From contig JAHQIY010000003.1 of assembly GCA_019054805.1 (NCBI GenBank), positions 5,332,001-5,396,000 of the forward strand: a DNA stretch of 64,000 nucleotides. Reading direction: 5' to 3'. A model generated the notes under the pieces. It had not been told where the DNA came from. It worked only from the letters and a program-made list of their open reading frames with translations, and did no database searches. Positions 1 to 9,300 of this stretch are shown piece by piece. The position numbers and the translations under genes were made by a program. Each line of letters begins with the position of its first letter. Position 1 is the stretch's first letter. This DNA comes from Brachionus manjavacas (lineage: Eukaryota > Rotifera > Eurotatoria > Ploima > Brachionidae).

Positions 1-1
1 C

Positions 2-370
2 AGGCATACCCTTATCTAGTAGCCTTTCTATATCATGACAAAAATCTCCGATTTTCTCATCTTGCTTCAATTGTCTTGAATAAAACAAATTTAAATAATA
101 CTCGGGTGACTTTATACATTTCCCTTTTAACGTATCTAATATCTTCTTGATATCTTCCTTATCAGCTGCTTGCATTTGGTCAAAAGCCTTCTTTGCTTTA
201 CCAACTAAACAAAACTCAATTGCTTCTGCTTGCTTCTTAATATCCCATCCGTATATTATGCAATCATACTTGAATGCTGACACAAAATCGTCATAACATC
301 CACTTTCTCCATCATAAGCTAAATTGTTACCCATACCACGTTTCAACATCTTACTGGCTTTGTATTCCAT
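2..370 (-). CDS. LTR retrotransposon gag, 5' part, cut by window edge
   Basis: An open frame of 123 codons starts with ATG at 370 and runs without a stop to the window edge. It is rich in Lys, Asp and Tyr and has the look of a retrotransposon capsid domain: a segment reading YDDFVSAFKYDCIIYGWD, then an alpha-helical stretch with KAKKAFDQM, and later SRQLKQDEKIGDFCHDIERL. This pattern of short helices, with no enzyme motif, is typical of Ty3/gypsy-like gag. Its placement about 550 bases downstream of a candidate LTR supports the call. Protease, reverse transcriptase and integrase would lie beyond the window, so the family cannot be fixed. Seen: open frame and composition. Inferred: gag identity. 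Confidence 0.6.
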   Translation of the reverse strand, partial: MEYKASKMLKRGMGNNLAYDGESGCYDDFVSAFKYDCIIYGWDIKKQAEAIEFCLVGKAKKAFDQMQAADKEDIKKILDTLKGKCIKSPEYYLNLFYSRQLKQDEKIGDFCHDIERLLDKGMP

Positions 371-900
371 TTACTAAGCTAAACTTATCTTCTAATCACA
401 ACTTGATTTTTACTTTTGCTTAACAAAATCACTAAGCTTGACAACTTTTCACAGCACGACTTGATTTTCTATCTAAAATCACTAATGCTTGAACACAATT
501 TCAAACTGACTTGATTTTTCTTTCTTAAATACAAAATAATCACAATGATCACACTTATTTCTTTTGAATATCTTCTCTTTAAGTTATATTCCTTTCCACT
601 AAGCTCTTACACGCTTTTCTAATTCAATTGTTTCTAACTTTATTCTTTACACAATAAGAATTACACTCGATTTAAAATTTCTCTCGATTCAACAACGAAG
701 AAATCTTTATTTTTTTTTTTTTTTTCTTTGACACCCTATTACTTAACAATGCAACACAATGTGCTTGCAACTTAATTTCTACTACTATTTTCTAATGTTC
801 TCTATTAACAACACGCCTCTTTACCAAAACTTGATTTTAGCACACACTTGAATCTTAACAAGCTTGATTCTTAACTCTTGACTAGCTTACACAATTTAAA

Positions 901-918
901 GCTTAGCCGCTATCACCA
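901..918 (-). other. candidate tRNA primer-binding site
   Basis: Directly after the proposed LTR the minus strand reads TGGTGATAGCGGCTAAGC. TGG at this place pairs with the CCA end of a tRNA primer. I could not match the remaining 15 bases to a particular tRNA from memory. The following stretch down to 371 is non-coding leader with a long poly-T/poly-A run at 709-727. Confidence 0.3.
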
Positions 919-919
919 A

Positions 920-1051
920 TGTGACGGTAACTTAATTAAAAGATTAACTAACAGTTAAGTTTTCTATATTTCTTTATTATTTAAAGTTAAGACCAAGTGA
1001 AGTCTTAAACTTCACTTCTATTTATATTAGAAGGGAGGACCGGGTCTTACA
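920..1051 (-). repeat. candidate 5' LTR, 132 bp, of the gag element
   Basis: Read on the minus strand it starts TGTAAGACCCGG and ends GTCACA, so it has the TG..CA ends of an LTR. Inside are a TATA box (TATAAATA, complement of 1019-1026) and an AATAAA signal (complement of 973-978), in the order promoter then polyadenylation signal expected for a compact LTR. A TGG-initial candidate primer-binding site follows one base after the end. The partner LTR and target duplication are outside the window, so the boundaries are inferred. Confidence 0.4.
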
Positions 1052-1855
1052 AAAGTAAAAAAAAATTTAAATATTTAGTTTGGTAAACAAATTTTTGTTA
1101 GAAATTAAGTTAAAATGTATGTCTCGGTAAGTTGATAATAAAACAGTGTGATCTAAATTTTTAAAAAGCCCTTTTGCCTTTCTTTTTTATTGTACTTTAT
1201 CTGAATTTTATTTCTTTTATTACTGTCCTGTTTGTTTAAATTAAATTCTAACATGAATTTGCATTATTAACAAATTTATTCTTATCATGGTCAAATTAGA
1301 TAAAATTTAATAAAATTCATATAAAGTACAAAAATTAAAAAATCAATAAATAAAAATGTAAAAAGAAACATAAAATTTAATAAAATATTTCTTTTAAATA
1401 TATTTTCAAGTTTTTTTAAATTATCGGTCATAAGTGGTAAAACTGAAATTTTCAATTTTTTTTTCAAATGATAAGCCATCACTTCCTTTTGACACTACAA
1501 TTCAGTGATGTTAACAGATATTGTAGTAAAAGAACTTATAAGACACAAAATTCTAGTCTACAATCTTGAAAATATTAAAGGTTATTAAAAGGAAACTGCA
1601 TTAATTATCAGCCTAACTACTTAGCCGAGATTTGAGTTTTAAATAATTTTTTAGAATATCAGGACATTGTTAGATTAAATATTCTTTATTTTTAATTTTT
1701 CAAAATAGTATTTTTTTCTTAAATTAAATAAAAAAAAACAACAATTATTCGATCAACATCAATAAACTCAAATCGGACTATAATTATCAAAAATTTTTGG
1801 AAAAAAAATTTATTTATAAACAAAATACAAAATATTAAACATCCCATAATTTGAC
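1052..1855. other. AT-rich intergenic DNA
   Basis: No coding signal or recognisable repeat was seen. It separates the retrotransposon 5' end from the 3' end of the CENP-B-like gene; the minus strand has an AATAAA (complement of 1809-1814) that suits that gene. Confidence 0.5.
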
Positions 1856-3325
1856 TTATTTTTTAGCTGATAAACTGTGCTCATAAATTTTGTTTTCCAA
1901 ATCATTTAACGTCGACAAAATATCTTTTAAATCATCAGTAAAATTCCTCACAAAATAAAGCTTAAGGGTATCAATAGCATTAATAGCCTCGATTTTTTCA
2001 GTATCCTTAGCTTTGGATTGATCCTCTTCAGTGCCGTTTGCAGGTTCATCCTCAAAAATTTCACAAGTAACCAAATCTTTATCCACGTCAATAAATTCAT
2101 CGAAATTTAATTCCGGATAGATTCGAATAAAATTTTTGTAAATGCATTTTAATTCATTGTGAATACAACCATTATTTTCGGACACAATCTCATCATCACT
2201 GATCCCCTTGGCCTGATAGAACCCACACTGCTTGAAGCAGTCGACAATCAGCTCTGACTTTATCTCGTTATCCCACGAATAGCTCAGCATCTCAATCACA
2301 CTAAATAATTTGATAGCGTCAGAGTCTGGCTTGGTTTCGCCCAAGGCAAACATTTTCCGGCACAACTTCATCCGGTAATTGGCTTTAAAGCACCTAAAAA
2401 CTGCCGTATTCAGCGGGTTCGCGGCATTATTTGACAAATTAAAAATGATTATATTTGAAAATTCAAATTCTTGATCATTTGATGAATTTATAAAAATAAT
2501 TATTCTTCTATTTTCCAGTTTCATTTGATCATTTAAAGCCGAAATAATGTCAAAAAATATTTTACTATTCATCCAAGAATTTGGATCCGAATAGTAGCTT
2601 ACATTTAGTTTGGAAATTTCGACACTATTTTTTGGCCTTTCGTCATTAGACACGATTACCAGGGGCAATTTTTCCCCAACCATACTCACAGCTGTGAATA
2701 TGGTCAGTCTTTCGTGGCTGTCTTGGCCCATCTTACACAGTTTGTCTTTAACATGGTTTGTGGGAACAAGCCGCCAAAAAAGACCGAATTGGTCGGCACA
2801 AAAAATATCTCGTGGATCAAATTCTGAAATCAATTCTTGGTACTTTTGTCCAATGTTTTCTTCAGTAAAACACGTTGCATTTTGGTACGATGTGTCTTCG
2901 GAATTTATTGAAGAATCTGACGCGGAACCTTTTTTCTTGCGGTTACTGAAGTTGGACAGATAGCCATTACTAGCTCGGAATTCATACTGGCCTGACTTTC
3001 TCGCTATTTCAAGAGCCTTTTCTCGCAATGCTCCTGTCTTTACTTGAACGCCATTTTGTTCACAATTTGTTATGAACTGCGTAAGCCCAGTGTCTATATT
3101 TTCGTATTTGGTGGTCTTTAGGGTCTTGCGAAATGGCGAGTCCAATGAGCTAAATTTTCTTAATACTTTATCTTTGTTTTTTATTATCTGGCATATATTT
3201 GAAGAATGTTTTAGGTTGTATTTTTCTTTTATTATTCGGTAGCTTGTTCCTTTTTCCACTTCGTCAAGTATTTGTTTCTTGGTGAATATGTCAATACCTT
3301 GGCGGACCATTTTTTTGTCGGACAT
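1856..3325 (-). CDS. CENP-B/Tigger (pogo superfamily) transposase-derived protein, catalytic site degenerate
   Basis: This is a single-exon 489-residue protein. Residues 10-50 form the psq-type helix-turn-helix (FTKKQILDEVEKGTSYRIIK). Residues 70-130 match the CENP-B-type second DNA-binding helix-turn-helix. From about 160 to 330 there is a DDE-superfamily endonuclease fold. The first catalytic block is kept (IFCADQFGLFWRL, D178). The second, normally LLLDN, reads IIIFINSSN (279-282), and the third, normally QPLDQG, reads NPLNTAVF, so two of the three metal-binding aspartates are gone. The C-terminal third (about 320-489) is acidic and ends in a leucine-rich helix, a possible dimerisation part as in CENP-B. 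The frame is fully open and its GC is well above the flanks, as expected under selection. AATAAA lies about 45 bases after the stop. I infer a domesticated DNA-binding protein; a very recently inactivated transposon copy is the alternative. Confidence 0.8.
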   Translation of the reverse strand: MSDKKMVRQGIDIFTKKQILDEVEKGTSYRIIKEKYNLKHSSNICQIIKNKDKVLRKFSSLDSPFRKTLKTTKYENIDTGLTQFITNCEQNGVQVKTGALREKALEIARKSGQYEFRASNGYLSNFSNRKKKGSASDSSINSEDTSYQNATCFTEENIGQKYQELISEFDPRDIFCADQFGLFWRLVPTNHVKDKLCKMGQDSHERLTIFTAVSMVGEKLPLVIVSNDERPKNSVEISKLNVSYYSDPNSWMNSKIFFDIISALNDQMKLENRRIIIFINSSNDQEFEFSNIIIFNLSNNAANPLNTAVFRCFKANYRMKLCRKMFALGETKPDSDAIKLFSVIEMLSYSWDNEIKSELIVDCFKQCGFYQAKGISDDEIVSENNGCIHNELKCIYKNFIRIYPELNFDEFIDVDKDLVTCEIFEDEPANGTEEDQSKAKDTEKIEAINAIDTLKLYFVRNFTDDLKDILSTLNDLENKIYEHSLSAKK

Positions 3326-5351
3326 AGTTAATTTGTTTATTTTTTTTTGTTAATAAAATGAGAGAAAAATTATGAAAATAAAATAATTTTTAGAATCGAA
3401 ATGTTCATAAAATCGAGCGATTCACTTTACGTTCATTAAATAAAGTGATGCCTTATTTAGTCTTAGTTCATTCATTCTATTGAAATTAAAATAAACTTTT
3501 ATTCCAACTTTACAGCAAGAAATAAATTAAAAAAAAGCATTAGATTTTAAATATGATATTAAAAATTATTTTTTTGATAATCCGGTTTTCTATGTGGTCA
3601 TTCAATTTAAAATATCTTTCTCATAATTTTATTTTATTTTCCAAAGCTAAATTAAGTCTACAAAGTATCAAGTAAATTTTTATGAATTTTGTTAATTGAA
3701 TTCATTATAATTTATTTAGAATATTTTAGCAATATAAAAAATTAATTATCATTTATTTTGAAAACTTTCTATATGATTATTAGTTGTTCAACAAATTTAA
3801 TTGAATATTAGTTATCTTTATTTTTCAAAAAAATAGCTTAAATTTAATAAATGAAAAATTCTTTTTTTCAAAAATTAAATTTTTTAAAACATTTTTCAAA
3901 TAAATTTTATTTTAATATGAAGCAACAACAGTTTATGTAATGTCAATCAGGATTCAAACAGACAAACTGTATTTTGAGTTTAATAAAGATAAAATTTAAT
4001 ATTTTTTAAAAAAGGTTTGAATAAAACGATTTAAATTTTAATAAATTAAAGCCTATTTAGTCGACAAGATTCACTTAATTTATTAGTTTGAAAAGCATCT
4101 CTTACTTTTAATTAAACGATTTAAGAATAAACAAATTGAAATTTTTTTTTGTGTTTATTTTAAACTAAAATATTTTGGTCAAACAATCCTTATTTAGATT
4201 TTCAAAGAGTATAATTTAGTGACAAAATATTTGAAGAAATTGAAGTTATTGACTTAGGTCTCAAGTCCAAAGTATTTCGGTAAATGTCAGAAAAAAATGG
4301 AAATGAGAAGCTCTTAAAGAATATTTGCGTGAAAATTTTATCTTTGAATAAATACTTAAGATTTTGATTCAAAAATGATTTCTCATTTATCTCTCATAGT
4401 TTTGTTAAGTTTAGCAAAAAAGAACTAAAAAACTAGTAGAAAAACATTCAAAGTTGCATCAACTGTAAAATTCTGGTAATGATGTGCGAAATCTCTGAAA
4501 AATGCACTACGCTCGATAATGTTGAATTTTTTCCTGCAAAACTCTGCAAATTTAACAAACCTTGATATTTGATGCAACTTTGATTGTTGAATTATGTTGC
4601 AATTACAGAACCAAGCTTAAAACTTTAGAAAAAAAAATTATTTTTTTATGTTTTTTCTGTTCTTTTTATCATTTTGCACTGAATTTCACAGAACCACTCT
4701 CATCTATTTCAACTAAATAATTTAAATAAATTTTGGAAAAAATATTTTTTTTGCTTTAATTGTTTGATCTGGAAGGCTAATTCATTTGGTTCAATTGACT
4801 CAAATTTATTTATTTTTACCATTTAATTTAAGGAGAATAATATTTTTAGAAAAGAGAAGAATAAAGAATAAAATTAAATATAAAAATGTAATAAATACAG
4901 TTTTTAAAAGAATCTATCTTAGGTTGCCATTTAATAAAGTATAAAAAAATGAATAACTGAATGAATGAAAATTAAATAAAAAATGAGATAGTTTTACTTT
5001 CTATTTTTTCAAAATTTTACCGGCTTTGAAAGTATTGAAACAAGTTATATACTTTTGTGTCCCGGTTTAACTTTTCATCTAAGCTTTTTAGACTGATAAT
5101 CTCTATAAAAACATATAATAAATTTAAAATTATATCTCTAAAAATATTCCAAAACTTTTTTAATGTAAACACGCGTTTTATTTTTTCGAATATGGAGTAA
5201 TGTGTTTATTAAAAAGTAAAATCAAAATTAGAATAAAATTTTTTATTTATCCAATTTTTTGAAAATATCTGGCATTAAATCATTTTTCAGAAATTGACAA
5301 AATGACGGCAACAATGACTAAAAACAATTATCTGACTTAACTAAATAAAAT
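3326..5351. other. AT-rich intergenic DNA with one foldback repeat
   Basis: No gene was seen. At 4448-4462 and 4569-4583 there is a perfect 15-bp inverted repeat (TCAAAGTTGCATCAA and its complement) about 106 bases apart, possibly a small foldback element. A stretch at 4669-4690 (TGCACTGAATTTCACAGAAC) is nearly repeated at 14172-14192, so both may be scraps of one repeat family. Confidence 0.4.
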
Positions 5352-5892
5352 TTATTTCTTTTTTCCTTTTTTTCCTGAACCAGAAGCCGCCTGTGTTTGT
5401 GTTTGGTTTGATTTGGCAGTTGCACCACGAGTCTTCAACTTGGGAATAGTTTCAGCCACATACAAAAAAATGGATTCCCCTATTTGAATTAGATATAAAT
5501 TTTCAATTTTTTAAAATTAATCTTAATCAACTTGTTTTGAAATCCTGCTTGATCGGTGTACCATCATCATTTTTTAATTGCACCCTTAGACGACCACGAT
5601 AGTCATATTTATTCGGCTCTCGAGGAAAAACTTTATTCTCAAGCTCAATATTAAAGCCTGCATTTAACAAAACATCTTTTATTTCATTTAATGTGGGATT
5701 TTCGACAGCAGATTTAAGTGGAATTTTTCGGCCGTCGGACACCGAACGTTTGCTGTTGATATAAGTTGGATAGAAGCAAATCCAGCGAGCTTTATCCGTA
5801 TGCTTTTTATTTGGATTAAATGAACCTACATTTAAATTGGCGGTTCTTTCTCTTCTGGACAACGAAACCAAGTGAATCGGACTAGCAGCCAT
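5352..5892 (-). CDS. SRP19: Signal recognition particle 19 kDa protein
   Basis: Two exons, 5892-5532 and 5479-5352, joined across a 52-base intron (GTTGAT..ATAG). SRP19 binds helices 6 and 8 of SRP RNA in the nucleolus and cytosol and lets SRP54 join the particle that targets secretory proteins to the ER. Family landmarks are clear: ARWICFYPTYINSKRSVSDG, then RKIPLKSAVENPTLNEI, then YRGRLRVQLKNDDGTPI, and after the splice ESIFLYVAETIPKLKTR. It ends in the usual lysine-rich tail GSGKKGKKK. I chose ATG at 5892 because an AG that could be a splice acceptor lies six bases upstream. A GT donor at 5944 would make a 46-base 5'UTR intron; spliced-leader acceptance at the same AG is the other possibility. 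An AATAAA overlaps the stop codon (complement of 5351-5356). The protein is about 162 residues, near the human 144. Confidence 0.92.
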
Positions 5893-6316
5893 TCTGAACT
5901 GGATATAATTAAAAATCAATAAACTAAAGTGGAAAATGGCTTACCAGAGCCACTTATCTAAAAATAATTGAATTAAAAAAATGAAATTTTTTCATTAATT
6001 TTTTATTAATTTTTTTTAAGAACTGAATGGATGCATCTTTAAGTACCAAAAAGACTAAAAATTGTAAAAGATTTGACATTACATTTATATATAAATATGT
6101 TTACTAGGATTCTAACTTGTTGCCTTAAACGAGTTTAAAAAAAAATAATTTAAATTGAGTTGAAAAAAATTTTTAAAAATTGATAAAAAAATTATCTAAA
6201 AATTTCAAAACAATTTTTATGAAATAAAAAAAAATTCAAGTCCCATTAACGCAACATTTAATTTTTTTAAATTCGTATAAAATCGATTCAGAGAGAAAAA
6301 AATTTAAAATTTAAAA
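5893..6316. other. short intergenic gap between SRP19 and the RUSC-like gene
   Basis: This AT-rich stretch holds the likely SRP19 5' UTR (5898-5960, with a possible 46-base intron) and the 3' UTR of the upstream gene on the same strand. No other gene was seen. Confidence 0.5.
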
Positions 6317-9300
6317 TTATCGGTCCAGAATTGCATTTAAACTTGGCTCGGATAACGAATGCTTCATAAATGAGTTTGGATTGTTGCATAGAGCACCCAC
6401 ACCGCTGCCTAAAACTCCTGTATTATTCACGTCACAACATTTAGTCGTATTCGATTCTCTACTCAGTTTTTTCTTAACATTTTCTTTGAAATTTTTATGT
6501 TCATTGCGATTAGATGGTGTGAGCGTTTTTATTCCAAATGGAAGTCTGCTGCCAGTATTGTTAGCATTATGAGTGGTGAAATTGTTATGTGATGCCGATG
6601 TGGGTATACTAGTATTTGAACTTGAAGATGTGAACCAAGATTTGATATTGAATCTTTTTGATATATTTTTTAGATTAAAACCACTGTGAGAATGGTGTCC
6701 GGCGTTGTGGTGCTGATTGTTGCCAGTATGATAAAAGTTTGTAGAACTTTTTGGTATATTTGAATGTAAATTGTTAATGACCGGTTTAGGTATGTGATTT
6801 CGGTTGTTGTGTAGTCTTGAATCGCTATTTTTTGGCCGATTTATTACCGGCGTCTGAACCAGTGGTGGCTTCTGAGCTTGAGTTGTCGGAGGGGTAGGAG
6901 CTTTTTCTTGGCTTGGCGGGGTCTGTGCAAGTTGATTTCTATTTGTAATTGTCTCATTGCTGTGCGTTTGTAGTTTAAGATCCAGTTGGTTAAATTGGAG
7001 TAAAAGTTTGTGAAAATAACTAAAGTACTCTTCATTTTCAAATACGGAAATGTTGGATAGATTTGTCACATTGAAGTTCGCTTCATTCACAGTGGTATTA
7101 GGTGAGTGGAAGTTAGTTGTTGAGACAGATAGTGATGAAGTTGAAGTTGAAGACGATGTGGACACTTGCATGAACTCAGTACCCATGCCGCTATCACCAC
7201 TGCTGTTGTTTCCTATGCCTTTTGCGACCGATTGCTTGAAATCGTAGAAATTTTTCAACACATTTTTGTCACGGTTTACATGTTCGAACCAATTTGCCAA
7301 TTGTTTATGACTAAAAATAATAAAATTTTAAACATTTTTAAGTGAATTGAATAAAAAATCCTTCGACCATTTTTGCTATTTTCAGGGAAAACAACTTAGA
7401 CTCTTTAATGAGTTAAGAAAAAAAACAGTACTTTAAAATGATAAAAAATTCCTTTAAAACTAAACTAAGGTTAATATCTTTTAATTTTGTTTACATCGAA
7501 ACATAATGTAACAAGCTTTTACATTTGAATTTCTCCTAAAAAAAATAATCTAACTTGGTTTAAATTTAATTATTGAAATTCAAAATGCTTTTTGTTTTTT
7601 TTTCTAATTCCTTTGAAAGATTTGTTAAAGAGAGAGATTTGACTGTAAAATCTCCCAAAGAAAATTTGAATTATAATGAATAATTTTTGATTAAAATTTT
7701 ATTTCTAAGATTTATTTTTTAAAAAATTGCTGATTTAAAAATTCTTTCACTTTTAAATAAAATGTAGCTTAAAAAAATAATGTTTTTAACACTCAAAAGA
7801 CCGGCTATTTTTGACAAAAATTTGTTTAAATGTTGCATTCATTCCATTAAATCCTGTAAAATGAAAAGCAGAATATTTAAAGGAACGTTACCTAGGCTTT
7901 TAAAAAAAATAGAACATGTAAATATGATTGATCGTTAACTAAAAATTAAATTTGAATTTTTGAAAAAGTGTCAAATTGACACCGTCGGTCCTTTGAGTGT
8001 TAAATTTAATTTCTTTCAAAAGGATGCCAGCGAGTTGGAAAAAAACTTTTTAATTTTTTAAAGAAGAATTTATAATTGTAAAAATAAATTTTTTAATGCA
8101 TCTTTCAATTTAATTCTACATTATCTGGCAAATATTTGACATAGAAAACAAATGGAATCTGCTCTAGAACAAAATCTCTTTACACCTTTCTAATATATGC
8201 ATTTTTCTCTGTCAAGAAATGCTTTTTTCATTTAGGCAAATTGCCTCAAATTGTGATGTAGAAGATTAACTTGATGCAGTCATTTCTGTGTCAGATGGCT
8301 TAAAAGACGAGTTCCTTTTCTAATATCCTGTTGAACAGAATGGAGGAGATGATTATTTTAAATTGCCACATATACCATATGTTTCGCACTCTTAAAATTA
8401 GTTCTAAAGAGAAAAGAATACCGGCGAGTTGAAAAAAAACTTGGGACTTTTTGTTACATGGTTATAGTGTCTCGAAGATGAATACCTTAAAAACCCAACT
8501 AATTTAGATATCACCTTTGGAATTCTCTATCCAAGCACACAAAAAATATTTTAATTTTTTTTTTATTTTATTAAATGAAAGCTCTACTTTAAAAATATTT
8601 ATTCTTTTTTTTCATGCTTGGCCTTTTTTATTACATTTTTATAAATTTTAAAAAAGGAATATTTCATATAATAAAGGCTAATTTTATAATTTTGTGGCAA
8701 TGCGAACCCAATCCAGTTTAACACAAAAAGTATTTTAATCTAAAAGAGCATTCAATTTTACAATAGAATCAAAAAAAAAATCTACTGGTACGAGGAGCCA
8801 AAAAAAATTAACCCTCAAAAAAAAAAAGAAAAAATTCTGAGTTTTTTAAATTTTCAAGTTAGTTATTCCTTATAAATTCTTCATAATTTTTTTTTTCTAA
8901 GTATTTTTCAACTTGCCAGCATTCTTTTTTTATAAACTTGAATATTATGAAACAAAAAATTAACTTCTGACTCAAAGTTTTAATCAATTTTTGGCCAAAA
9001 AGGCTAACAGTATTTTTTTTAATTAACAAAAATTCTTACTTTAGTAAATATATAACAAACAATTGAAATTTGAATTTGAGACTCATTAGCATTACCATAA
9101 AATGGTGTTTTCTTCTCAACTGAGATGTATTGATCGAATTGTCGATCAAATAAGTTTGATTAGTGCTTGATGCAAATTTGTTTATTTCTTGGAACATGGT
9201 CAAGTAGGCCTCTTTGGGTAAGAAGAAATAACATTTGGGCGCTGGACTATCGGTCTTAATTGGCTGTCTCTGCAACTCCAAATTTGCGTTCATGGTACAT

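Noticed and set aside
2610-2963. 117-codon plus frame
   Set aside because: Antisense shadow of the CENP-B-like gene.
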